The notes below the pieces were generated by a model. That model was given only the letters and a program-made list of their open reading frames with translations. It did not search any database and had not been told where the DNA came from. A stretch of 11,728 nt of DNA from Opitutia bacterium UBA7350 (GTDB taxonomy: Bacteria; Verrucomicrobiota; Verrucomicrobiia; Opitutales; Coraliomargaritaceae), in assembly GCA_002470925.1 (NCBI GenBank), contig DKOX01000066.1, forward strand, positions 1 through 11,728. Direction: 5' to 3'. Position 1 is the stretch's first letter, and each line of letters begins with the position of its first letter. The position numbers and the translations under genes are program-made. Below, piece by piece: positions 5,456 to 11,728 of this stretch.

Positions 5456-7126
5456 CTAACGTGAACGATTAAAAGCGCTTACCAGAGCATTTAAACCAGC
5501 GACTTCAATGTTGGCATTAATGCCGCAGCCGAAATGAATCGTGCCGTCGTCCTTCTTTATTTGGATATAGGCAGCGGCCTCGGTTTTGGAGCCATGACCA
5601 ATGGAATGCTGGCGGTAATCCATAAGTTGGAAATCTTTTAAGCCGTAGTCTTGGAGGGCACTGACAAAGGCACTGATGGGGCCGTTGCCCGTGCCGCGAA
5701 TCGTCGCTTTTTTCGCTTCGTGAATGATTTCTGCCTCAATACGAATCTCGCTGGATTTGGCGAAGTCTTCACGCTCAATGGCAACCAATTGAAGCGGAGC
5801 ATTGCGCTGGACGTATTCACGAAGGAAGAGCGCATGAATCTCATCGGATTCCAATTCACGACTACCCTGGTCGGCAGCTTGATTGATGACGGCGCCGACT
5901 TCGGGGTGCATTGCCTTGGGGAGGTCAAGGCCGTGATCCCGGTGAAGGAGAAAGGCCACTCCGCCCTTTCCGCTTTGGCTATTGATCCGGATGATCGCCT
6001 CATAGGTGCGGCCGATATCCTGCGGATCGATCAGGAGGTAGGGGACACGCCATTGCGAGGCGGGATCTGCCTTTTTTGCATGGAGATCCATTCCTTTTTT
6101 GATGGCGTCCTGGTGTGATCCGGAAAATGCGGTAAAAACGAGGTCGCCGGCATAGGGGTGGCGCTCGGGAACCAGCATGCGGGTAATGCCTTCGTAGGTC
6201 GCGCGCAGGGCCGGGATATCGGCAAGGTCGAGCTTTGGGTCGATGCCTTGTGTGTAAAGATTGAGGGCAACCGTCACGATATCGAGGTTACCGGTGCGCT
6301 CTCCGTTGCCAAAGAGGGTGCCCTCGACGCGATCCGCGCCGGCAAGGAGTCCCAATTCGGTGGCGGCGGTGCCGGTGCCACGGTCATTGTGGGTATGCAG
6401 GCTGATGATAGCCTTGTTGCGCTCTTTGAGGTGTCGACAAAACCACTCGATTTGATCGGCGTGATGATTGGGAGTGGCAATTTCAACCGTAGCCGGGAGG
6501 TTGAGAATAATCTTGTTGTCCTCGGTGGGTTGCCAGACCGCCATGACCGCCTCGCAAACCTCAAGCGCGTAGTCCACCTCGGTGTCGGAGAAGCTTTCGG
6601 GGGAATACTCGAGCCGGATATCGGTCTCGGGAATGGTAGGGACCAGGCTTTTAATGAGCTCCGCACCTGCAACCGCGATCGCCTTGATTTCATCTTTTGT
6701 CTTATTGAAGGTAACTTCGCGTTGGAGGGGCGAAGTCGAGTTGTAGAGATGCACAATCGCGCGGGGAATCCCTTCGAGGCTTTCAAAGGTGCGGTGTATC
6801 AAATGCTCACGCGCCTGAACCAATACTTGAACGGTGACGTCCTCGGGAATGCGTTTTTCGTCCACCAGACGGCGGATAAAGTCGAATTCCGTTTGGCTGG
6901 CGGAGGGGAAGCCAACCTCAATTTCCTTAAAACCCGTCTTAACGAGCGAGTCAAAGAATTCAATTTTCTCATCGACCGTCATCGGTATTGCAAGAGCCTG
7001 GTTTCCGTCTCGCAGGTCGACACTGGCCCAAATGGGAGCCTGTTTGATTTGGCGATCGGGCCACTGGCGATCAGGCAGGTCGATCGGGGTGACCGGTTGA
7101 TACTTACTGATGGGATGGCGTTGCAT
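5456..7126 (-). CDS. leuA: 2-isopropylmalate synthase, long form (LeuA)
   Basis: 556 residues. Condenses acetyl-CoA with 2-ketoisovalerate, the committed step of leucine synthesis. This is the long form known from actinobacteria and yeast, not the E. coli type. The TIM-barrel catalytic domain (about 30-320) has the divalent metal ligands Asp40 (DLRDGNQ), His244 and His246 (SLHTHNDRG) and Asn280 (FGNGERTGN), with the same spacing as in the Mycobacterium enzyme. After the linker region (about 340-440), the C-terminal domain (about 445-553), with RGTGNGPISAFVSAL, is the leucine-binding regulatory domain of the family, so feedback inhibition by leucine is expected. A GAGG lies 8-9 bases before the ATG. 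It heads a likely two-gene unit with the dapF-family gene. No other leucine gene is present here, and no Leu-codon leader peptide was found upstream. Confidence 0.96.
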   Translation of the reverse strand: MQRHPISKYQPVTPIDLPDRQWPDRQIKQAPIWASVDLRDGNQALAIPMTVDEKIEFFDSLVKTGFKEIEVGFPSASQTEFDFIRRLVDEKRIPEDVTVQVLVQAREHLIHRTFESLEGIPRAIVHLYNSTSPLQREVTFNKTKDEIKAIAVAGAELIKSLVPTIPETDIRLEYSPESFSDTEVDYALEVCEAVMAVWQPTEDNKIILNLPATVEIATPNHHADQIEWFCRHLKERNKAIISLHTHNDRGTGTAATELGLLAGADRVEGTLFGNGERTGNLDIVTVALNLYTQGIDPKLDLADIPALRATYEGITRMLVPERHPYAGDLVFTAFSGSHQDAIKKGMDLHAKKADPASQWRVPYLLIDPQDIGRTYEAIIRINSQSGKGGVAFLLHRDHGLDLPKAMHPEVGAVINQAADQGSRELESDEIHALFLREYVQRNAPLQLVAIEREDFAKSSEIRIEAEIIHEAKKATIRGTGNGPISAFVSALQDYGLKDFQLMDYRQHSIGHGSKTEAAAYIQIKKDDGTIHFGCGINANIEVAGLNALVSAFNRSR

Positions 7127-7223
7127 GATATTTTCCTCTATCCTGCACGGTTATGATGAGATTACTAGCGGAAATAACCGCTTGAGGCTTGTTGTATGAC
7201 TTTTTTTATCTAGGGTGTGGTTT
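7127..7223. promoter_or_regulatory. Divergent leuA/coaC control region with a hairpin
   Basis: This 97-base gap must hold the promoters of two divergent genes. It contains an inverted repeat AGCGG-aaataa-CCGCT (7167-7182), which could be an operator or an RNA hairpin in the leuA leader. A weak -35/-10 pair toward coaC (TTGAGG at 7182-7187, TTTATC at 7205-7210, 17-base spacing) overlaps its right arm by one base. A run of seven T lies at 7201-7207. No leader ORF with clustered Leu codons is seen on the leuA side, so classical attenuation is not supported. Confidence 0.35.
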
Positions 7224-7784
7224 GTGGATAGTCCAGATAATCAGTTAAAAGGTCGAACCATAGTGTTGGGTGTGACGGGGTCGATTGCAGCCTATAAAGC
7301 GGCTGACCTGACCAGTCGTCTGGTGGAATACGGGGCTGAGGTCTTTCCGGTTTTGACGGAGTCAGCCGGTCGTTTTATCCAGCCGCTTACTCTGCAAACG
7401 CTGGCTCGTAACCCTGCGGTCTCGGATCTGTGGGCCGAGGAGGAGGGCTGGCAACCCGGCCATATTGAGATCGCTGATCGGGCCGATTTGCTACTGGTTG
7501 CTCCCGCGACGGCGCACTGCATTGCCAATTTTGCCCACGGGCAAGCTCCGGATTTACTGACATCGATTCATTTGGCGACACGGGCCCCGGTTCTAATGGC
7601 GCCGGCAATGAATGGGAAAATGTTCGAACACGCAGCAACACAGGCGAATATGGCAACTTTGCGCGAACGGGGATACCGATTTGTGGATCCGGAAGTCGGT
7701 CGCTTGGCCTGTGGTTACGAGGGTCTGGGTAAGCTAGCCCCCATCGAATCAATCATAGACGGCGTTGTGCATTTATTAGGTTGA
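7224..7784 (+). CDS. coaC: Phosphopantothenoylcysteine decarboxylase-type flavoprotein (CoaC)
   Basis: A 186-residue FMN protein of the HFCD family. In coenzyme A synthesis it decarboxylates 4'-phosphopantothenoylcysteine to 4'-phosphopantetheine. All three catalytic residues known from E. coli Dfp have counterparts: His80 (PGHIEIADRAD), Asn130 in PAMNGKMF, and Cys163 in LACGYEGLGKL. The N-terminal LGVTGSIAAYK (about 16-25) binds flavin phosphate. It ends after the flavoprotein domain, so unlike the common CoaBC fusion it has no synthetase (CoaB) domain, and no coaB follows. Two GTG starts are possible. I chose 7224, which has TAGGG 8 bases upstream; the GTG at 7215 overlaps that same signal. 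Other HFCD members (UbiX, lantibiotic decarboxylases) lack this combination of PAMN and ACG motifs, so CoaC is the best call. Confidence 0.88.
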   Translation: MDSPDNQLKGRTIVLGVTGSIAAYKAADLTSRLVEYGAEVFPVLTESAGRFIQPLTLQTLARNPAVSDLWAEEEGWQPGHIEIADRADLLLVAPATAHCIANFAHGQAPDLLTSIHLATRAPVLMAPAMNGKMFEHAATQANMATLRERGYRFVDPEVGRLACGYEGLGKLAPIESIIDGVVHLLG

Positions 7785-7808
7785 TATTTTCTTATTTGGT
7801 TTTAAATT
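7781..7808 (+). promoter_or_regulatory. Candidate promoter for the exported LolA-like protein
   Basis: TTGATA (7781-7786) and TAAATT (7803-7808) with 16-base spacing form a fair sigma70-like promoter in the AT-rich 41-base gap after coaC. The -35 box overlaps the coaC stop codon. Transcription would begin about 10 bases before the ATG at 7826, which fits the lack of any Shine-Dalgarno there. Confidence 0.35.
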
Positions 7809-7825
7809 CATAATAAATAAGTAAA

Positions 7826-8599
7826 ATGAAAGGTTTGTTAAAATTTATTTGGATTTTTCTCTTCTTTGTTTTCTCGTTGGGTTCGTTGAAAGGAGAGGAA
7901 GTGCTGCCCTCTCTGTATGATCTTTACCGCGAATTCATATCCAGCAATGGCGGTGAAAAAAATATGCAAGAACTCAACAGCATTATTGTTTCCGGCCATA
8001 TCTTACAAGACGACCAAAAAGTTAAATTTAAGCTATACCGCAAGCGCCCGAATAAAATGCGCATAACAATCACGATCGATAACTTAGAGATTTCCACCAT
8101 ATTTAACGGTGAAAATGCTTGGCAGGAAGTAACGAGCCGTGCTGAGCGGGTCGCACTCACAAAAATCGAAGGCAATGAACTTGCTTCAATGAAAACGGAC
8201 AGCATTTTTGATTCCCCTTTTTATTCAGCATTTAAAAAGCGAAAATTCATCACGGTTGCTGCTATCGAAGAGGTGAAAGGACAAGAGGCCGTGCGCCTTG
8301 ATTATGATCCTGCCGGCAATTTTGGCTTTGATAGTATCTGGCTAAGTTTGGACCATTATCAGGAGGTCAAAATGCTCCGCGATTTACCCGGTGATGATGA
8401 GGAAGGTCGGTTATTAAAAGAGGAAATCTACTATGATGGATTTAGTTTGATAAAGGGCGTCTATTGGGCGCAATTTATGCAGCATTTTGTGGATGGGACA
8501 ATGACCAAGGAAGTCGTTGTAGAGGAAGTGAAGCCCAATGCAGGAGTTTTTGACGCTTACTTTGAAGTGGAGGATGATAAAAACTTCACCGCTAAATAA
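7826..8599 (+). CDS. Exported LolA/LppX-like protein, unknown role
   Basis: A 257-residue protein. Residues 1-23 are a Sec-type signal (MKGLLKF, a Phe/Ile/Leu-rich core, then GSLKGEE). No lipobox cysteine is present, so the product is probably soluble and periplasmic rather than a lipoprotein. The rest alternates short polar and hydrophobic beta segments (SIIVSGHIL, KFKLYRKRPNKMRITI, STIFNGENAWQEV, AVRLDYDP, SIWLSLDHYQEVKML). This pattern is that of the LolA / LppX / outer-membrane lipoprotein-sorting half-barrel, which binds acyl chains in known members. The assignment rests on this pattern and on the 'ligand cavity' layout, not on catalytic motifs. The gene is visibly more AT-rich than coaC and leuA. 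It overlaps the convergent UbiA-like gene by 8 bases, with no terminator between them. Confidence 0.65.
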   Translation: MKGLLKFIWIFLFFVFSLGSLKGEEVLPSLYDLYREFISSNGGEKNMQELNSIIVSGHILQDDQKVKFKLYRKRPNKMRITITIDNLEISTIFNGENAWQEVTSRAERVALTKIEGNELASMKTDSIFDSPFYSAFKKRKFITVAAIEEVKGQEAVRLDYDPAGNFGFDSIWLSLDHYQEVKMLRDLPGDDEEGRLLKEEIYYDGFSLIKGVYWAQFMQHFVDGTMTKEVVVEEVKPNAGVFDAYFEVEDDKNFTAK

Positions 8600-9368
8600 G
8601 GGAAAGCAGTGGAGGAAGCAACAGGGCAGCATCGGCTAGAATGCGTCCGTTTTCAGAACCTAGAACGTGGCGGAACAAGTAAATCCCTAAGAGTAGGACC
8701 ACTGCGCTGAGGGCGATGGGGAGGCATAGGGTCGCGAGCAGTGCGGCAATCCCGATCATTAGGGGTGTTGGATTTGGAAGGCGGCAAATGGTTTGCCTTG
8801 AGTTGTTTTCACGAGATGGGTCAAATTCAGTCACGAGCAGGCAATTGCCGGTGAAGAGGAAAACAAGTGCAGGGGGCAGCAGCCAATGGGGTGGATGGCT
8901 TTGAAAGATGAGGACTCCTGCGCTAAAAATAAGCCCGACCAGGAGTTCTTTTTGAAACAGGGCCGATTTTATTTTCTGTACTCCAAATATATAGACCAGT
9001 GTAACGAAGAGTAGAAAAAGTCCGCGCAGCAATTGCGGTTCGCTCAGACCTTTCAGGGCAAGGCTCAGGTTGATCAGCAGGAGAAACCACCAAAATGACC
9101 AAAGGGATTTTTTATTTTGGGCAACGAAGCGGTGGCGCAACGAGCGCAGCTCGGCAAGTTCTTTTCCGCGCACGTCAAATAAGCGATCCGCAAGGTATGT
9201 GAGCCAGACGGAAAGTGCGAGCACCAGGGCGGGAATGATCGGGAAGATTGTGTCATTGGGCAGCAGAAGCCAATACCAACTGACTGCGATTAATGCCGCA
9301 TCGATACCCAGCACATTGGGCCATTGCCAAAAGCAGGGTGTTTCATCTGCGCACGTTCGCACCTTCAA
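8592..9368 (-). CDS. Divergent UbiA-like integral membrane protein
   Basis: 258 residues with about eight hydrophobic segments (near 20-38, 41-59, 89-107, 113-129, 140-156, 161-180, 201-233, 243-258). The first polar loop reads TYLADRLFDVRG...LRHRF (58-81). This resembles the first Asp-rich motif of UbiA prenyltransferases (NDxxDxxxD followed by RHR/HRP) but with ADRxxD in place of NDxxD. KELLVGLIFSAG (140-151) is also typical of the divergent UbiA-like group that I recall from Planctomycetota and Verrucomicrobiota. A clear second DxxxD motif is missing; NCLLVTEFD (175-183) is in about the right place. Prenyl transfer is therefore unproven. The frame begins with TTG at 9368, with GGAAA about 12 bases upstream; a GTG two codons later is an alternative. 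It follows the HD-domain gene by 16 bases, suggesting an operon. Confidence 0.65.
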   Translation of the reverse strand: MKVRTCADETPCFWQWPNVLGIDAALIAVSWYWLLLPNDTIFPIIPALVLALSVWLTYLADRLFDVRGKELAELRSLRHRFVAQNKKSLWSFWWFLLLINLSLALKGLSEPQLLRGLFLLFVTLVYIFGVQKIKSALFQKELLVGLIFSAGVLIFQSHPPHWLLPPALVFLFTGNCLLVTEFDPSRENNSRQTICRLPNPTPLMIGIAALLATLCLPIALSAVVLLLGIYLFRHVLGSENGRILADAALLLPPLLSLI

Positions 9369-9384
9369 AATATAAGGTTTCCTT

Positions 9385-10365
9385 TTATTTTTCAGGCGGC
9401 GTTAGTAAAACGCGGGTTTGGAGGCCCGGCAGAAATTCAGAAAAGGCCTCGCCTTCAGGGCTATTGCGCAGGACGCGCTGTACCATTCCCATCTTGGCAT
9501 CGAGGTTATCCACCATCGAGACAAATACCGCCTCGGGCGTAGCCGCCATTGCGGCAGCACCCCACTCCTTTTCGCCTTGGTGGCTGAGAATGATATGTTC
9601 GAGACGTTCGGTAAGGTCCTCATTCAAACCACATTGTAGGGCGGCTTTGCGTGCAATACGGAAACCGATAACAACATGGCCTTGTAAGATGCCGATGCGG
9701 CTGGAGCGAGCTGCAAATTCACCCTCGTATTCCTCAAGTTTTCCGATGTCGTGCAGGGCGATGCCCGCGAGAGCGAGATCGGCGTCCACCTCCGGATAAA
9801 GCGGCAAGAGGGCGCGCGCGGCACGCAGCATGTGCACGGTGTGTTCAAGTAAACCATGGCAATAAGCGTGGTGCATGCTGATGGCGGCAGGGCTGACGCG
9901 AAGCGCCACTTCCGTCTCGTGGATGACGCGCTCAACCGTTTCCCGCAATTGCGGGTGAAGTATGGCAGCGACGGCATCTTGCAGGTGCTGCCATAGTTCG
10001 GCCTCACTCTCGGGGGGGACTTCTATGAGTTGCCCTAATACGCCTTCCTCGGCGGCTTGTTCGGTATCGATGATTTCGCCGGCAGAGAGACGGGGAGAAA
10101 AACGATCGTTATAATATTCGGTGGTGCCCGCGATGCGGGTTATTGAACCTTCTTGAGCAGTTTCAAGCTCCTTGTAGAGGGGCGAGTCCCCGAAACAGTT
10201 GGTGGTAAAACTTCCGCTGGAATCGCCGAGTTCCAGGCTTAAGAAGGGGTTGCCGTTCCGGGCGGTTTTGGTGGTCTTGCGGCGGAGGATGAAGATGCCC
10301 CGGAAGGGAACTGCGAGTTCGCGGTCGAGGGCCTTGAGTTCTTGGACAGTGCGAAAATCTGACAT
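9385..10365 (-). CDS. OB-fold/HD-domain protein, YhaM-like 3'-5' exoribonuclease
   Basis: 326 residues. The N-terminal part (about 15-105) looks like an OB-fold nucleic acid-binding domain (FRGIFILRRK, PFLSLELGDSSGSF, ITRIAGTTEYYNDRF). The C-terminal part (about 160-300) is an HD phosphohydrolase domain with metal ligands in order: His175 (GLLEHT), His205-Asp206 (LHDIGK), His230 (GHVVIG), His257/His262 (EHIILSHQGEKEWG) and Asp286 (VDNLDA). This order and spacing match the YhaM/CBF1 family, whose Bacillus and Staphylococcus members degrade RNA (and some DNA) from the 3' end. The length (about 310-330) also fits. It is the middle gene of the minus-strand set: 51 bases after the peptidase, with a hairpin between, and 16 bases before the UbiA-like gene. 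No good Shine-Dalgarno is seen. Substrate choice cannot be read from sequence. Confidence 0.85.
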   Translation of the reverse strand: MSDFRTVQELKALDRELAVPFRGIFILRRKTTKTARNGNPFLSLELGDSSGSFTTNCFGDSPLYKELETAQEGSITRIAGTTEYYNDRFSPRLSAGEIIDTEQAAEEGVLGQLIEVPPESEAELWQHLQDAVAAILHPQLRETVERVIHETEVALRVSPAAISMHHAYCHGLLEHTVHMLRAARALLPLYPEVDADLALAGIALHDIGKLEEYEGEFAARSSRIGILQGHVVIGFRIARKAALQCGLNEDLTERLEHIILSHQGEKEWGAAAMAATPEAVFVSMVDNLDAKMGMVQRVLRNSPEGEAFSEFLPGLQTRVLLTPPEK

Positions 10366-10396
10366 AGTGGTAATGTATACCTTTATGGGATGGCTG

Positions 10397-10419
10397 TAAA
10401 GCGGGGAACCCCCGCTTTA
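10397..10419 (-). terminator. Strong hairpin at the end of the peptidase gene
   Basis: A perfect 10-bp stem (TAAAGCGGGG at 10397-10406 with CCCCGCTTTA at 10410-10419) encloses a 3-base loop. It begins inside the TAA stop codon of the peptidase gene. On the minus strand the stem ends in CTTTA with no longer T-run, so it may be a leaky terminator, a barrier to 3' exonucleases, or both. It separates the peptidase gene from the HD-domain gene. Confidence 0.5.
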
Positions 10420-11728
10420 AAAATCAATCACGTAAAAATTACCCGCGCTAATATCCTGGGCCTCATCCTCGCTGATCCACCGCAATTCATAATCCGGACC
10501 CCATGAATCGCTGACCGCTAACTCTCCGGTTGCATCGTTGAAGCCTACGACCAGGCATATATGACTCTGGTCAGGATCTTCTTTAAGTTTGGGCGAACGC
10601 TTCAGCAGTTCATTAAGGGTCTTCTTCCAGAGCTTAACATCGTTAGCCTTCATGCGCTGTCGTGTGATGGCGTTCGCGATCAAATTGTATTCATTGGTTG
10701 AATACATGGTCCATAAGACAGGCTGGCCGTTTTCAATGAAATTTTTAACATCTCGGACAGATGCCTTTCCCGAGATATTTTGCATTTTTCGTCCCGCCCT
10801 GCGGACAAAATCCGAGGTACCCTCGATGATGTCGCTGACGTAAGTACCGCCGCCGAGCCCGGTTTTACCTGCCATCGCAAGGGCATACATGTCCGCTCGG
10901 ATGCCCATGTAACGCAGGCAACGTTCAAGGGTGGCAGGAACGCAATACCCTTTGGGACCCTGATTGACCATCGGTATGTTGTGGATGAGCACATCGCCAA
11001 AGTCATTTTTTTGAACGTTAGCCCGCGCCATTTTTTTGGCTTGGGTCGTATTGATCCTCTCGGGGCGTCCGCGTTGGTCGGCCAATTCCGCTGGCATAAT
11101 CCGAAGCGCGAGATATTCATCTTCCACCGCAGCGAGCAGGAGGCTTGAATTGCCGACGTCCCAACGGAGGATTCTCTCTTTCATGGCTTTTCCCGAACCG
11201 GTTGACTGACGATCGGGTCTGCCAAACATCGCGAGTGAGGCCTTCAGTTTTTCATGGTCCGAATCAATCGCTGCATTGACGGCACGGAGGGCCTTTCGCT
11301 CGTTATCAAGCAGGTCAAAAGTTACCGAGTCGCCTTTGTTGGCAAACATGATACTGATATAATCCACCCTTCCATTTTGGCCATATAGGACGGCGGTGTG
11401 TGGGATTGCGCCGCCGATCGGGCTTTTCTTTTTATAATACAAGCGGAAGCTGGACTGGGTTTGAGTCTTGGACTCCGGAGGCCAGCCAAGGCGGTAGGCG
11501 ACGTCATGCGGGGCGTCATCCCATAGATTTTCATCGCTCCACAAATCAATACCGAGTTGGTCGTTCAGCATTTTGTAAATTTTTGTTTCGCTCTTTTGAG
11601 GGCTTGAGTCTGGATTATTAGAAGGCTTATCCGCACGATCTTTGAGTCGCAGCCGGTCCGGATCGCTTAATTGCGCGAGCGGGATTGAGAAGCGAACTCC
11701 GTCTGCCCGGCGCACCTCAACTTCTTGA
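10417..11728 (-). CDS. SHD1 / C39-like cysteine peptidase, N-terminus beyond window
   Basis: Partial gene: the frame is still open at the right edge, so the GTG at 11713-11715 is probably not the true start. The first visible residues (QEVEVRRADGVRFSIPLAQLSDPD) match the end of an SHD1 (SLA1 homology 1) domain, which suggests a longer protein, probably with a signal peptide outside the window. Counting from that GTG codon, a variable middle region (about 45-140, LWSDENLWDD, YRLGWP, VLYGQNGRVDYISIMFANKGDS) precedes a C39-like peptidase domain (about 243-432). Its active site is Gln252 and Cys258 (MVNQGPKGYCVPAT), His385 (SHICLVVGFND) and Asp403 (VSDSWG). C39-family enzymes cleave double-glycine leaders or other peptides, but no ABC transporter or bacteriocin precursor is near, so the substrate is unknown. 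Confidence 0.82.
   Translation of the reverse strand, partial: QEVEVRRADGVRFSIPLAQLSDPDRLRLKDRADKPSNNPDSSPQKSETKIYKMLNDQLGIDLWSDENLWDDAPHDVAYRLGWPPESKTQTQSSFRLYYKKKSPIGGAIPHTAVLYGQNGRVDYISIMFANKGDSVTFDLLDNERKALRAVNAAIDSDHEKLKASLAMFGRPDRQSTGSGKAMKERILRWDVGNSSLLLAAVEDEYLALRIMPAELADQRGRPERINTTQAKKMARANVQKNDFGDVLIHNIPMVNQGPKGYCVPATLERCLRYMGIRADMYALAMAGKTGLGGGTYVSDIIEGTSDFVRRAGRKMQNISGKASVRDVKNFIENGQPVLWTMYSTNEYNLIANAITRQRMKANDVKLWKKTLNELLKRSPKLKEDPDQSHICLVVGFNDATGELAVSDSWGPDYELRWISEDEAQDISAGNFYVIDF

Noticed and set aside
6158..7156. A 332-codon open frame antisense to leuA
   Set aside because: It mirrors leuA codon structure, has no family resemblance, and leuA on the other strand is certain by its catalytic motifs.
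7127..7223. Leucine attenuator ahead of leuA
   Set aside because: The hairpin AGCGG/CCGCT exists, but no leader ORF with clustered Leu codons and no terminator T-run on the leuA strand were found.
1..11728. CRISPR arrays, insertion sequences, tRNA genes
   Set aside because: I saw no regularly spaced repeats, transposase motifs, terminal inverted repeats or cloverleaf-forming sequences anywhere in the window.

Overview
The window looks like chromosomal DNA of a Gram-negative bacterium, most likely Verrucomicrobiota (Opitutae-like). This is inference from memory, not a search. The cues are the SHD1-type segment joined to a C39-like cysteine peptidase at the right edge (a combination typical of Verrucomicrobiota and Planctomycetota), a divergent UbiA-like membrane protein, a long-form HisG with its regulatory domain, and moderate GC with AT-rich intergenic gaps. 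Most genes are core metabolism. I see no transposase, phage gene, CRISPR array, tRNA or rRNA.

Layout. (1) 32-316: a small secreted protein very rich in Cys, Ser and Lys, followed by a strong intrinsic terminator. (2) 353-1069, minus: an OmpR-type response regulator with a degenerate acidic pocket and no kinase partner in the window. (3) 1070-1297: an AT-rich divergent control region. (4) 1298-4186, plus: hisG, then an overlapping pair encoding N-carbamoylputrescine amidase and agmatine deiminase, which together convert agmatine to putrescine. (5) 4187-4588: a gap holding only a 41-codon ORF with a good ribosome binding site and a nine-G run. (6) 7126-4589, minus: leuA followed by a dapF-family gene. 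(7) 7224-8599, plus: a stand-alone CoaC-type flavoprotein and an exported LolA/LppX-like protein. (8) 11728-8592, minus: the SHD1/C39-like peptidase (its start lies outside the window), a YhaM-like OB-fold/HD-domain nuclease, and the UbiA-like membrane protein.

The genes form several independent pathways: histidine, polyamine, leucine, lysine/peptidoglycan and coenzyme A. The most unusual point is the DapF-family protein. Both positions that carry the catalytic cysteines of diaminopimelate epimerase are serine (Ser73 and Ser215), while the substrate-binding residues are kept. It therefore probably does not work by the classical two-thiol mechanism, or it does something else. The secreted Cys-rich protein is the other good candidate for undescribed biology. 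I saw no obvious multi-gene novel defence or biosynthetic system.
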